A stretch of DNA of 64,000 nt from an uncultured Pirellulaceae bacterium (GTDB lineage Bacteria; Planctomycetota; Planctomycetia; Pirellulales; Pirellulaceae), in the NCBI GenBank assembly GCA_938083195.1, contig CALKCK010000011.1:54866-118865 (forward strand), read 5' to 3'. A model generated the notes under the pieces. That model searched no databases and had not been told where the DNA came from. It saw nothing but the letters and a program-made list of their open reading frames with translations. A program made the translations under genes and the position numbers. Below, piece after piece: positions 38,486-49,400 of this stretch. Within the stretch, counting starts at the first letter, position 1. Every line of letters begins with the position of its first letter.

Positions 38486-39919
38486 ATGGAAAACAAACCT
38501 AAAGATTCGACCAAGGAATTATTTCCGTTGCTCATGTCGAGTATCGAGAAGTTCCATTGGTATGACAGTCTTCCAAATTACCCAAATTTTATCTTTGGTC
38601 GACTAGAGTTTACGAAACGAATTGATCCTTCTCTGGCCGAAACAGCTTGGAAGCTTGCTTTGGATCGGCAGCCGCTTGCCGGTGTTCAGCCTGTGAAGAT
38701 AAAGCGCCGATGGTATTGGAAGCCCAGCGTCGATGACAAAGTTGTGGGCAACGGTTCGGCGAAAGGGAGTTTTAATTACCAGGAGTCTGCGTCGTCTCCT
38801 GATCCTTGGTGCTTTGAGGAGTGTGAATCGCAGTTAACGATTTCTAGCCATTTAGAAATACGTGTTAGTGGTGCAGAGGCATCACCCAGCGATACTTGTG
38901 GAGCCCCAGCTGGATGTTTAACTTCGGTTTATTTCGCCGTCCATCATGCGATTAGTGACGGTGCGGGTGCTATTTTGGTAGTAAATGAATGGCTTGCTAT
39001 TTATTCGAATCTCGAAGCTGGACGAGCGGCGACCGCGGGGCTTCAGAGGTTGGAGCCGGAACGTCTAAGAGGGCGTAACCATCTCGGGATCCTTCGCTGG
39101 AGCTATTTGAAGCACCTCTTTAAGCAGCCTGTGGCATTGTTTGGAGCGACGAAATTTCTCTTTCGAAATTCAGTCGACCTAAGTGCCCAAAAAGATGCTG
39201 CCGAAGGGATGGCGAGACTTTATCCGGCTATCGTCGGGCGCTGGGTTGATGCCGATGCGGTAAGAGGTCTTAATCGAGAGAGTTGCCGTTTGGGGGTGAC
39301 GCTCAATTCGATAATGCTAGGACGGCTATTTGAGTCCCTAACCAAATTTCTGGCGAGGGATGGGGTGATTTGTCGGAGGGACTGGGTACGTGTTATTTTG
39401 CCAATTAGTATTCGGGGGATGTCAGATCGACGGATGCCCGCAACCAATCGAACGACGATCGTCCAATTGGATCGCCGCCTGGATGAGAAGGCGTTATCAG
39501 ATGATTTTTATTCGAATCTCGATCGCGAGATTCGGATAATACGAGGATGGCAACTGGATAAGATATTTTTGATTTGTATTCGATTACTTTCGATCGTCGA
39601 TCCGGTGTTGCGTCACATAGTTGGTAGTCGAAAGTCGCGAGGGACAGTCGTTTTTACAAATCTTGGGGAGCCTTTTCGGAAGCTGATTAAGTCGCAGTCG
39701 CATCGAGCGGAGTTCAGTGGCAGTGCGATGCATCAATTTGATCTTGTTGGCCCCGTTCGTGAAGGAACTCCATTGAATTATACGGTCGCCCGACATGGTG
39801 AACGGATTCGAGTTTCACTTCATTACGATGCAGGTGTGTTCTCTAGCAATCGAGCAGGTGATTTGCTGGATAGCTACGTTAGCGAGTTGCTTCGCGATCC
39901 GTTGTGCAGTGTTGATTGA
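38486..39919 (+). CDS. Condensation / wax-ester-synthase-like acyltransferase
   Basis: A 477-residue cytoplasmic protein. The frame extends to a GTG at 38444, but that stretch is the hairpin terminator, so ATG at 38486 is chosen. The signature is HHAISDG at about residues 153-159, which is the HHxxxDG catalytic motif of the condensation/WS-DGAT superfamily (chloramphenicol acetyltransferase fold). The C-terminal half has the usual late FTNLGEP segment, similar to the solvent-channel DFGWG/TNxGP region. Members esterify or amidate using acyl-CoA or carrier-bound acyl groups. Neither substrate is determined. It might use acyl groups from lipid metabolism, but it is about 11 kb from the acyl-AMP ligase fusion and not obviously linked. 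Confidence 0.78.
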   Translation: MENKPKDSTKELFPLLMSSIEKFHWYDSLPNYPNFIFGRLEFTKRIDPSLAETAWKLALDRQPLAGVQPVKIKRRWYWKPSVDDKVVGNGSAKGSFNYQESASSPDPWCFEECESQLTISSHLEIRVSGAEASPSDTCGAPAGCLTSVYFAVHHAISDGAGAILVVNEWLAIYSNLEAGRAATAGLQRLEPERLRGRNHLGILRWSYLKHLFKQPVALFGATKFLFRNSVDLSAQKDAAEGMARLYPAIVGRWVDADAVRGLNRESCRLGVTLNSIMLGRLFESLTKFLARDGVICRRDWVRVILPISIRGMSDRRMPATNRTTIVQLDRRLDEKALSDDFYSNLDREIRIIRGWQLDKIFLICIRLLSIVDPVLRHIVGSRKSRGTVVFTNLGEPFRKLIKSQSHRAEFSGSAMHQFDLVGPVREGTPLNYTVARHGERIRVSLHYDAGVFSSNRAGDLLDSYVSELLRDPLCSVD

Positions 39920-39949
39920 TCACGAATCAGGATTTGGTTGCAATTTTTT

Positions 39950-41362
39950 TTAAGCGGCTATTTGGCCATCTTTAGGTTGGGCTAAGAAGTCAGCCTGTTG
40001 CTGCCAGGTTTTCGTAATTAGTGATTCGCTGATCCCAAGAAGACTTGAGAATTCGACGACTTCCCCGTCGGACCAAGCCAGAATCTGTTTGTAGGTGTAG
40101 ATGCCGCAGTCGTTTAAACGGGCCTCGAGGATTTCAGTGATGCCGGAAATGAATTTCAAATTGTCCGGTTTCTTTGGAGGTGAAGCGAAAAGCATCCCTC
40201 GCTGGGCGTGTTCTATAAGGTGCCCTTGGTGTTCCGCGTCATATTGTTGAGATTGCGATTTCCTTTGCTCCATCGCTTTGGCGAAAGAAAGAATCGCGGA
40301 ATCAGACTCCGACATGGATTGGTGATTGGCAAGCCGGGCTAAAAGTTCCGCCCGTTCATGCCGTAATTGATCATTTGAGATTGTTAGGCTATCGATCGTT
40401 TTGGATAATTCAGATTCCTTAGTTTTTTGCAAATTCAATCTTTCCTTTGATTGACTGCTCTCCCGTTTTAAATCGTTGAATTCGACCGATAATTTGTTTT
40501 GACTTAGGATGTGTTGTTCTTGTTGGGTTTGAAGATTTTGATTCTCTAATTTTAGCTTTTGGTTTTCTGATTCTATACTCTGTGTATGAGTTTCAAACTG
40601 AGAGATCCTCAAACAAGTAGCTTTTAGATTTTCTATTTTTTTGTAGAGCCTTGACGTTTGAGAATTTGAATCAATTAAGGCAGACTCGGCACTTATCTGT
40701 TTTTTTTCCGAGGTGTCAAGTTTTAAAGCTAGATCTTGAATGTGTTGGTCGGTTTTCTTTATCGATTCTGCTTGGTTGCAAATTCGATGCTCCAAATGAC
40801 TAATCTGGTCAGCGTGGTTTAATTCCTGGTCGTTCAGTGCGTCTTTATTTTGTTCATTGATTTTGTTGATCGTAGATTCTTGGTTTTCAAGACGCTTGTG
40901 GAGTGCCAGGTTTTCAGCAATCGCTCCGTCGAGAGTAGCCTGTAATTTGATCTGCTTGTTGTCGACTGACGGGTCATCCGATTCGCTGGTCGGTGATTTG
41001 AGTTGCTCAGGAAGCTGGTTTTGGGCCAGCGTTGTCTGGATGTCGCCGTTGGGAACCGGTGCGGGGTTCTGGGAGGCTTCGTTTAGCTCATCACAAAGTC
41101 GTTGCAAAACATTGAGTTGAGATGTTTGGCGTTTGAAACGATCGCTAAGTTGACGGTGGGTTGCATGGGCAAGAGTTAGACTGGCATGAAGATCATGATT
41201 GTCTTTCTTAAGCGACCGTTGCAATGAGTCTTCATTGCGTCGGTCTCGGTGCCAAAGTAAAAACCCAGTCAAAAGACCGGCAAACACGAGTATTAGATTT
41301 GTCATATAGGGCGGCATAGCAGCTCCGTCGGACGCTGAGGTTAATCCGATATCCGCTAGCAC
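39950..41362 (-). CDS. Membrane-anchored coiled-coil protein with C-terminal HhH-like domain
   Basis: A 470-residue protein. A single N-terminal membrane span (about residues 18-40) is followed by a long heptad-rich coiled coil (about 50-350), with a charged Gln/Asn-rich break. The last about 70 residues (from FISGITEILEARLNDCGIYTYKQILAW) form a helix-hairpin-helix-like domain like the one in DUF4332-type or ribosomal-protein-like tails. This is the same sort of module as that at the end of the SMC-like gene at 9063-12686. A role in DNA or membrane organisation is suggested by the architecture, but it is not a known family. Confidence 0.7.
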   Translation of the reverse strand: MLADIGLTSASDGAAMPPYMTNLILVFAGLLTGFLLWHRDRRNEDSLQRSLKKDNHDLHASLTLAHATHRQLSDRFKRQTSQLNVLQRLCDELNEASQNPAPVPNGDIQTTLAQNQLPEQLKSPTSESDDPSVDNKQIKLQATLDGAIAENLALHKRLENQESTINKINEQNKDALNDQELNHADQISHLEHRICNQAESIKKTDQHIQDLALKLDTSEKKQISAESALIDSNSQTSRLYKKIENLKATCLRISQFETHTQSIESENQKLKLENQNLQTQQEQHILSQNKLSVEFNDLKRESSQSKERLNLQKTKESELSKTIDSLTISNDQLRHERAELLARLANHQSMSESDSAILSFAKAMEQRKSQSQQYDAEHQGHLIEHAQRGMLFASPPKKPDNLKFISGITEILEARLNDCGIYTYKQILAWSDGEVVEFSSLLGISESLITKTWQQQADFLAQPKDGQIAA

Positions 41363-41535
41363 TATGTTAAAATGTAACGGTTACGCTCTTTCTTTCGGTC
41401 GGATTTAAGTCCTAGCCGTCTCCAGCATAATTTTGTGTATTGGTGGAAGTTTCTGTTTGTTTCTGTGATTCGCTCTTTTTTTCGCTTAGCGAATTAGCAA
41501 ACCCCAAAAACAGCAATTCAGATGACTGCATTGCT

Positions 41536-42978
41536 TCACAGCCAGAAAGGAGCCGGTAAAAGAAAAACGTGGTTTTCGAAAAGGCTTAGCGCACCATTCC
41601 AGCTTACATAGCGTGTGAGAGTAAGGATGATTGCAAATGCGAAGGCGATGGGAACAGAGGCGAATAACATCGGGTATCTGAGCCACCAGCGACGTGAGCG
41701 TGGTGCAGATTTTCCACGACGATAAGCCCACCCGAGAGTTAGACGCGCGGGCCAAGAGAAAATGATAAAGACGAGACTAAGCGTCCAAAGAAGTTCGTTT
41801 GGAATTGTTTCGATTTTTAATAAAAACAATGGTAGCGCGAGGACCAGGCTAATTGTTAATGCAAAGAGATGAGCAATGGGTGCGCGGCCAAAATTTTTCC
41901 AAACTTGCCCCACTTCGATAAATCGAATTAGTCTTCCATCGAGTGCGAAATGGGTTTGTAAAAACAAGAGGGTTCCGAAGATTGGGATCGCAAACAACAC
42001 TCCGAGAATCCCAAACAAAATTGAGAGTCCGCTCTCCTCGTAGCTGGCGGACACCAACAGCAGAGTGGGGATAAGGAGCCAAGCGAAGGATCCAGCAAAG
42101 CCTTTGAGACCTAGCAACATGTAGTATTTAAGATTTAAACTTACTAAGAAACTCCAGGCATCGTCTCTGGCGGTAGTATAGATGTTTTGAGTGCGAAGCC
42201 GAGAAAGCAGAATAATTGGTAGAAACCAGTCTCCGATGGGTTTTGCGTTACTGATGTCCTTTTCAATGTTTGGAGCAAGTATTCCAAGTGTGTACTTAAT
42301 GGCGAATCGGATTGGCTTAATGCCTGTTAGTCGCCGGGCTAACCAAATGGCGAGCGAAACAGGTGCGATGAGTGGCCAAAAAAAATATCGAAACCGAGCA
42401 CCGCAAATGAGTGCGGTAAAGATATGGCATACTGACAAAACGATTAATAGGATCAAGCAATTTTTTGAAATCAAGGTTGCGGAACTGCTTGGGTCAATCA
42501 GGTAGGCTTCCTCCCAAACACTGGACAGGATTCTGACGGGTAAAAACGTTAGCCAACAACCAATAATGACCCCTCCTAGCTTTGAGGCTTTTGAAAGTCC
42601 AATCATTGCATCGCGGAAAGTTCGCTGTCGCGCAAGTCTTCCAGAGACTTCGATCAGGTATCCGAAGCTAATGAACTGCAAGATAGGGATACTTGCCGTG
42701 ATGGCAAGTAAGATGACAATACTGGCGATTCCAAAAATGCGTGATGCGAATATCGATAACGCATTCAGTAAACGAAAAGGCCAACTCTTCCTGGGTGAGT
42801 TTGTAGTGTCGCGAATGGGGGGATCGCAAGGAGCGTCAGCACTAATTAAGTGGTTGGTAGATTCGCAAGCGTCGGAAACTGAATAATTGGGACTCAATGG
42901 ATCCGTCGGGGGCGGAGGACTTGTCCCCAGTTGCTGACTTTTGGAGTCTTGATTCTCAAAATCACCTGAATTGGTCAT
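41536..42978 (-). CDS. DUF4013 family membrane protein
   Basis: A 480-residue protein whose first about 60 residues are Pro/Ser/Asn-rich and cytoplasmic. From about residue 70 there are six to eight membrane spans, with the DUF4013-like features GYLIEVSGRLARQRTFRDAMIGL and an intervening Gly-rich segment, and repeated membrane hairpins such as ILFGILGVLFAIPIFGTLLFLQTHFALDG. The function is unknown; the family is common in planctomycetes and archaea. A C-terminal LWTLSLVFIIFSWPARLTLGWAYRRGK cluster is probably the last cytoplasmic exit. It stands divergent from the DUF1549/1553 gene. Confidence 0.75.
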   Translation of the reverse strand: MTNSGDFENQDSKSQQLGTSPPPPTDPLSPNYSVSDACESTNHLISADAPCDPPIRDTTNSPRKSWPFRLLNALSIFASRIFGIASIVILLAITASIPILQFISFGYLIEVSGRLARQRTFRDAMIGLSKASKLGGVIIGCWLTFLPVRILSSVWEEAYLIDPSSSATLISKNCLILLIVLSVCHIFTALICGARFRYFFWPLIAPVSLAIWLARRLTGIKPIRFAIKYTLGILAPNIEKDISNAKPIGDWFLPIILLSRLRTQNIYTTARDDAWSFLVSLNLKYYMLLGLKGFAGSFAWLLIPTLLLVSASYEESGLSILFGILGVLFAIPIFGTLLFLQTHFALDGRLIRFIEVGQVWKNFGRAPIAHLFALTISLVLALPLFLLKIETIPNELLWTLSLVFIIFSWPARLTLGWAYRRGKSAPRSRRWWLRYPMLFASVPIAFAFAIILTLTRYVSWNGALSLFENHVFLLPAPFWL

Positions 42979-43227
42979 TTGAAATGAACGATTAAAAGGA
43001 AATGGATTTGATATTCTCTGAGGAGTGTAAAACTATCACCACGTTCGTTGAGTATAACTAATTATCGGTTGGTAGATAACTAAACCCGTTGCTGAGGCAA
43101 TTTGTTTCGAATAAGGGTAAAATCTGGATGGGAAATTCAGATATAATCCGAGCTGCCGGAGAATTTCGATTTGTTTTGTTTGCCTTAGATCTTAGAGCTA
43201 ATAACTAAATCCTGTTAGGGATCGCGA

Positions 43228-44889
43228 ATGCGTTCATTGACGATCACGAAAGATTTATTTTTTTTGAGCTTGGTGCTCGGCGGAATCGCCGCACTCACGT
43301 TTGCCTTGTTGCGTGTAGAGAAGATTGCTGCCCCTAGGTCACTTAAGAATAACGAACTTGCTTTAACAGGTGTTGTAGGGGTAGCGGAGGCGATTGACTC
43401 TGCATTTGCAGAGGATTGGGCATCACGCCATCTGGTTCACGCAGATCAAGTGGATAATCTTTTGGTCGCTCGGCGGATTTCGCTTGGGATCGCAGGAACG
43501 ATTCCCTCGTTAGCAGAAATCCGGGAGTTTGAATCTCAGCCCGAAGCGGATCAGGTTAGCTGGTGGGTTGCTCGCCTTTTGGAGGATCGAAGGACCAGTA
43601 ATTATCTTGCGGAGCGGTTCACGCGAGCCTTGGTTGGTGTCGAGGACGGCCCTTTCTTGATTTTTCGTAGGCGGCGTTTCGTTAGTTGGCTTTCGAATCA
43701 GTTGTATTTGAATCGACCCTACGACGAATTAGTTTCCGAGATATTGACGGAGGAAGGTCTTTGGACGGATACCCCGGCCGTCAATTTTTATACGCGAACA
43801 ATCATTCAAGAAGAGGAAAGCAATAAGCCTGATCCTGTGCTGTTGGCAGGACGGACTTCTCGAGCCTTTCTTGGTATGCGAATTGACTGCTTGCAATGCC
43901 ACGATGACTTTTTAGATTCGGTTGAGTTGGGAGAACCCAGCGATTTGCGAAGTGGAACTCAATTAGACTTTCACTCTTTGGCAGCATTTTTCAGTGACGT
44001 GGAGAGCTCGTTACTTGGCATTCGGGATGTAGAGGAGCACCAGCCCTATCAATACCAATTGCTTGACGAGAATAAAGTTTCGGTGGTTGTTCCAACTGTG
44101 CCCTTTCTTGAAGAGCTAGACGGAAAAGAAGGTAACCAGAGAAGGAGGCTTGCTAATTGGGTAACTCACAAAGATAACCGTCCATTCGCACGGGCTGCTG
44201 TTAATCGAATTTGGGCAATTATGTTTGGGCGCGGGCTGGTCAATCCAATTGATGAAATTCCACTAGGCGGGCCGTTCCCAGAGGTGCTGGAGATATTGAC
44301 GGATGATTTCATTAGTCATGGTTTTGATTTACATCGTTTAATTCGGGTGATTGGAGCGACCAATGCGTTGAGACTAAATAGTGCTGTTGGTTTTGCGATT
44401 ACCCAAAGTCATGAAGATTCAGTCGCTGTTTTTCCTACGATTCGATTGCGGCCGGAGCAAGTAGCTGGAGCAATTGGTCAATCGACGAGTCTGACGACAA
44501 TTAACTCCAGTTCTCATATCATGACGCGACTGATGAAGTTCGGTCAACAAATTGAATTTGTGAGTCGATTTGGTGATCCTGGGGAAGATGAGTTTAGAGA
44601 TCGGGGTGAAACTGTGACCCAGCGGTTGTTAATGTTGAACGGCGAAATGGTGGGCGAGCGATTAGAGAATATTCTCAACGCCCCATCTCACCTTGCGAGT
44701 CTATCGCCGGATGTCGATACCGCTGTAGATGTTATTTACTTGACAACTTTGACGCGGCATCCGAACGCGGAAGAGTTAGACAAAGCAGTGAATGGGCTCA
44801 ATGAGACAGCCCTTGACCAACGTGGTGAGGAAGTCATTGACCTATACTGGTCGTTAATGAATAGTGCTGAATTCCGATGGAATCATTAG
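43228..44889 (+). CDS. DUF1549/DUF1553 protein with CxxCH motif
   Basis: A 553-residue exported protein. A hydrophobic N-terminus (about 10-28) precedes a DUF1549 region (RRISLGIAGTIPSLAEIREFE, WVARLLEDRRTSNYLAERFTRALVG) and a DUF1553 region (HKDNRPFARAAVNRIWAIMFGRGLVNP, through DFISHGFDLHRLIRVI). Between them is CLQCHDDF, a CxxCH haem-binding motif. This gene pair (DUF1549/1553 then DUF1501) is a well-known planctomycete set of unknown role. At 553 residues it is shorter than many relatives, which have an extra cytochrome-c-like N-terminal region. The DUF1501 gene follows 100 bp downstream on the same strand. Confidence 0.88.
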   Translation: MRSLTITKDLFFLSLVLGGIAALTFALLRVEKIAAPRSLKNNELALTGVVGVAEAIDSAFAEDWASRHLVHADQVDNLLVARRISLGIAGTIPSLAEIREFESQPEADQVSWWVARLLEDRRTSNYLAERFTRALVGVEDGPFLIFRRRRFVSWLSNQLYLNRPYDELVSEILTEEGLWTDTPAVNFYTRTIIQEEESNKPDPVLLAGRTSRAFLGMRIDCLQCHDDFLDSVELGEPSDLRSGTQLDFHSLAAFFSDVESSLLGIRDVEEHQPYQYQLLDENKVSVVVPTVPFLEELDGKEGNQRRRLANWVTHKDNRPFARAAVNRIWAIMFGRGLVNPIDEIPLGGPFPEVLEILTDDFISHGFDLHRLIRVIGATNALRLNSAVGFAITQSHEDSVAVFPTIRLRPEQVAGAIGQSTSLTTINSSSHIMTRLMKFGQQIEFVSRFGDPGEDEFRDRGETVTQRLLMLNGEMVGERLENILNAPSHLASLSPDVDTAVDVIYLTTLTRHPNAEELDKAVNGLNETALDQRGEEVIDLYWSLMNSAEFRWNH

Positions 44890-44989
44890 TTAGAATCCAT
44901 CCTGTGCGTTCACAAGCCTTTGTGGATGCCAAGCGGACAGTTACGGTTGATAGCCGTGAGTTTTATAAGATGTAACGCATGGTGATTAG

Positions 44990-46312
44990 ATGATGAATCC
45001 AAACAGCAATATTCACAAACAGCAATTACATTTTCACCGTCGGTCGTTATTGAAAATGGCAGGGCTGAGTGGGCTTTCGTGGCTGACCCCGATGGCTGAA
45101 CGGCTTGCCAGAACGGCGGAAGCGGATCGAAAAGGGAAGGCTAAGTCCTTGATTGTTTTGTGGCTTGAGGGAGCTCCAAGTCAGCTTGAGACGTTTGATC
45201 CACACGAAGGCACCGCGATCGCTGGTGGCAGTAAAGCTCGAAAGACGAATGTTAATAGTATTAGGTTAGGGGATGGGCTTCAGCAAGTTGCCGAGCAAAT
45301 GGAACACATCTCGCTAATACGATCTGTGACCAGTAAAGAGGGCGACCACGAGCGGGCGATCTACAATGTTAAGACTGGTTTTCGGCCGGATCCGACATTG
45401 ATTCATCCGTCCATCGGAAGTGTTATTTGTCATCAACTGAATCATGAACAAGATCGTCAGGTCGATATTCCGCGCCACATCTCGATTTTGCCAAGCAATA
45501 CGCCTGGACGCGGTGGTTACCTCGGGGATCAGTTTGACGCTTTCAAGGTGTTCGATCCAGTTCAGCCAATTCCCGATGTGAAAGCACGCGTTGAGACTGA
45601 TCGTCAGTTAAGCCGGCTGGAAAAGTTGAAGTTTGCTGACCGCCAGTTTCTGAAGAATCGCGGCAACAATTTGATTGTTGGCGAATCGCTGAAAAATTCT
45701 AACCTCGATGCAGCGATTCGGTTGATGTCTTCGGAACAATTAAACGCATTTGATGTTAGTCAGGTTTCTGAGTCGGAGAGATCTCAATTTGGAGACACTC
45801 CTTTTGGGCGAGGTTGTCTCGCCGCACTTAGGTTGATCGAGACAGGAGTAAGGTGCGTCGAGGTTACGTTGACTGGCTGGGATTCGCATGTAAACAACCA
45901 TGAAATTCAGGCGGGACGCATCAATATTCTTGACCCAGCTTACGCTTCCTTAATCAAAGAGTTAAAGAAGCGAGATTTGTTGGACTCGACCATGGTTGTC
46001 TGTGGAGGAGAGTTTGGTCGGACGCCATGGATCAATCCGCTTGGTGGTCGTGATCATTGGCCTCATGGGTTTAGTATCGCTTTGGCGGGAGGCGGGATTC
46101 AGGGTGGGCGTGTCATTGGCGAAACAGATCCTAATCCAGCCCGTGATTCAGCGCCCAAGGCCTCACTCAAACACCCCCATCCAATTGAAGATGTGCATGC
46201 GACCGTGTTTTCGGCGATGGGAATTGAGTTTAAAAACGAGCTGGATACCCCAGTCGGGCGTCCTATGAAGATCTGCGAGGGAAAGCCGGTTCAGGCTTTG
46301 CTGGACGTTTAG
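44990..46312 (+). CDS. DUF1501 family exported protein
   Basis: A 440-residue protein with a Tat-type signal peptide: HRRSLLKMAGLSG carries the twin Arg, and the core ends near MAERLA. The DUF1501 fold is of the sulfatase/alkaline-phosphatase type; visible segments are LWLEGAPSQLETFDPHEG, RGCLAALRLIETGVRCVEVTLTGWDSHVNN, and GGEFGRTPWINPLGGRDHWPHGFS, where the Asp, His and His may bind metals. The family is expanded in planctomycetes next to DUF1549/DUF1553 genes. Its biochemical role is not established. The ATG codons at 44990 and 44993 are both possible starts. A bidirectional terminator follows at 46379-46411. Confidence 0.9.
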   Translation: MMNPNSNIHKQQLHFHRRSLLKMAGLSGLSWLTPMAERLARTAEADRKGKAKSLIVLWLEGAPSQLETFDPHEGTAIAGGSKARKTNVNSIRLGDGLQQVAEQMEHISLIRSVTSKEGDHERAIYNVKTGFRPDPTLIHPSIGSVICHQLNHEQDRQVDIPRHISILPSNTPGRGGYLGDQFDAFKVFDPVQPIPDVKARVETDRQLSRLEKLKFADRQFLKNRGNNLIVGESLKNSNLDAAIRLMSSEQLNAFDVSQVSESERSQFGDTPFGRGCLAALRLIETGVRCVEVTLTGWDSHVNNHEIQAGRINILDPAYASLIKELKKRDLLDSTMVVCGGEFGRTPWINPLGGRDHWPHGFSIALAGGGIQGGRVIGETDPNPARDSAPKASLKHPHPIEDVHATVFSAMGIEFKNELDTPVGRPMKICEGKPVQALLDV

Positions 46313-46378
46313 CCGTTGGGTTGAAAGCAGTCGGATAGTAAACGGGCTTGGTGGCAGACGAAAAGAAGGTGGCTCAAT

Positions 46379-46411
46379 AAAAAAGCCGCTCTAAAGAATA
46401 GAGCGGCTTTT
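46379..46411. terminator. Bidirectional terminator between the DUF1501 and vWA genes
   Basis: A perfect 13-bp stem, AAAAGCCGCTCTA (46381-46393) with TAGAGCGGCTTTT (46399-46411), loop AAGAA. Runs of A on the left and T on the right flank it, so it can end transcripts of both convergent genes. Confidence 0.85.
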
Positions 46412-46441
46412 GGTTTTTCTAATTTTAAAAGCAGCAAGTGT

Positions 46442-49400
46442 TTACTGGAATCCGCCACCGCCACCGCCACCGCCGCCGAAGCCTCCACCGCCACCGCCTT
46501 GACCGCCGCCACCTTGACCACCGCCGCTGTTGGATAGCCCTTCGGCTGTGTTGGCGTCACCGAGGATGTTAAAGGTGGTGACCGACTGGATTGCGTTGAA
46601 GTTAGGTGAAACGCTGATTAGCACGTGAAGACGATCTGCCGTTGTGGCATGGTTCACGGTGAAAAACGTTCCTTCTGGAACCTGGGTAATGATTGGCTGG
46701 TAACCCACGACGCCTCGGTTGTCGAGTTGGCCGTTAAGTGGGCCAGCAAGATTTCCGTTATCCACTCCAGAGAGTAAACCGCCGAAGTAGTCGCTTGCCG
46801 CACCCGATGAGTAACCTTCGGAAAGCTCTTGAGCAAGAACATTGCGATTTGCAATCATTTGGTTTCGAACAACGGTTTCAATTTCGTGATCTTCAAGGGA
46901 TTCGGTCCGTCGGCCCTGATCGAGGGCGAATAGTACCATTGCTCCTTTGTCGTCGATTTCTACCTGTTTCGTCATCGAAGCAGCTCGAGGCGAATTGTAA
47001 TGGTTTTGGATGGAAACGGTTGCTTTACCAGAAGTTACGGTTCCCCAAACACGCTTGATGACTAAACGGTAGTCCCCAGCAAAACCTTTTGGAAGAATGT
47101 ACTTCTCGGAGACAACACCCGAGGCTCCGGCCTTTGGAGAGAAACTGTCTCTCATCAAAATTCCACCGCCACGAGTTCGTTTCGCTAGTCGTGAGCAGGT
47201 GGTTCCACCTGGTTCAACAACATAAAGATCAAGATCGGCATCGCCAGTCCAGCTGACTTCGATATGGCAATCGCGTTCTTTAGCAGCTTGCAATTGCGTT
47301 TCGAAAGCTGTCAATTCATCCGTCTGCCCGTTTGCTCGGTAGTCATTCAAAATTGCTGTCGCAGCAAATTGAGCTTGTCTAACAATCTCAGGATGGTCAG
47401 GCCATTCTTGGCTGAGCACACCGGTTGTCGCCCATTTTGTGGCTTCAACATCACCAATCGCTTGGGCGGCACGTAGACCAATCACGAACGGTTCGGTTCG
47501 TGTTGGGTTGTTCAGTGCGTAGCCCTTAAGAAGGCGAATCGCTCGTTTTTCCATGCCGTTGCGAGCCATGTACTGTGCTGCGATCAAGATGTCGTTATCA
47601 TCCTCTGACATGTCAACGGCAGACATAAGTGCCCGCTCGATATCAGACTGAGGGCGGCCGGAGATTTGCATCGCCAGTACCAATGCTTCGTGCATCCAAG
47701 GCTGAAACTGATCGTGCTGGATAGCAGCAAGAATCATGGTTACTGCTTGGTCAGCATTCCGCTCTTTCATTAGTTTACGGGCAGTTGCTCGGACATCTGC
47801 TTGGTTAGCAAAAGTCTCGCCGAAGTAATTGCTCCAAGCGATTTGTGGATCATTGATGTCCGCCAAAACGATTACCTGAGGCTTTCGATCGACTGAAACT
47901 GGCTTGTCAGTAACGAGGCTGACTTTTTCGGTGTCTTGGACACAGAACATTCCGCCACCGCCGCCGCCGCCGAAGTTACCACCACCGCCGCCGAATCCGC
48001 CTTGACCGCCACCTTGGCCGCCACCGAATCCACCGCCGCCGCCGCCGAATCCTCCACCACCTGAAGTCTTAGGGGCAACTAGGTCTCCGACGTTGTAAAC
48101 GTTGGTTACAAACCACTTCACGTCTTCTGCATCGTCAAGTGAGATGATTTTAAGTACTTCGTCTTTGACAACGAATGTTGCATTGTACTTTTCGAGCATA
48201 ATTCGAAGAGCATTTTTGAAGCGGATGCCGCTTAAGTTTTCAGTGATCAATTCATCTTCAGTAAGAGAATCGTCCGATGCCGAACTCGTAAGAACGATGT
48301 TGATTCCGTACTTAATCTCAAGTTCCTCTTCAACTTCACTCCACGGCCTCTCGTCATAATTCAAGTCCGCTGTTTCGTTGAGAGCGTCAAGAATCGCTTC
48401 TTCCGTCGCGCTTCCTGTCAAACGAATGTTTTGATACTTCTTACGTCGAATCACTTTCTTTCGCCATTCGTCCGCATCCGGCCAAATCATCATGTTCTTT
48501 GGGTCGCCCGGGAATGGGATAGTCGCTTGTTCAATCGAGAACATCGCTGATTGAAAAGCGTATTCCTTTTGCCGACGTAGTTCAATTACTTCGGCATAGT
48601 TCTTAGCAAAGTGAGCATTGGCGTTGGAGACAATGACTGCAGGATCATAAGGAGCCAGTTTGAAAGCTGTCTCGGTGACGGCTAACGATTCACTGTATTC
48701 GCCTTCGCTGAGCAGTGAGTTGTATCGATTGATTAGCTCAGATACTTCTTCTTGACTCCGGGCAATGCGGTCAGCTTCCATTTTCAACTGCCCAGCGGTT
48801 GCAATGTTGATGTCCGCCAGTGCCTGGCGATCATCGAACGCAATTTTTTCCTGTCGTGAAGACAGTAGGCTAGATTCGATTGAATGTCGCAGTGTCGACC
48901 GTGTGTCCGGGTAAAGATCTGTTGTTTGGTCAATGATTTCAAGCATGTTCTTAAGACGCTCAATCGCAATGTCCGGGTTGGTTCTTAGCTCTTGTCGTGC
49001 TCGCTTTGATTCGTATTGAACCTGCTGAGTGATTTTCTGGTTGATGATCGCAACACGCTGCTCTTCGGTTAAAAGAAGATCAGTCGATCCACCTTTTGCA
49101 TCTTGCAGTAGTTGTCCAATCTCATCACCACCCTCTTGGATCATTCTTAATCCGCCATCGGGAGTCTCGACTGCCATCGGAAGTGTGATTGCTCCGCCGG
49201 CTGGCTTTGCAGCTGGAGTTGTTACAGCGGGGGTCGCTGCTGGAGTTTCTGCAACTGGAGTTGCTTTTGGGGTTTCTGCAACAGCTGGCGTCGCTGCTTT
49301 TGGGGCAGGTTTGGCCTTCGTTGAAGTTCCAAATGGATCGTCATCGTCTTGGACTTTGTAGGTTGCAGCCATGGCTAATAGATCAGCTTGAGTGTTAGCT

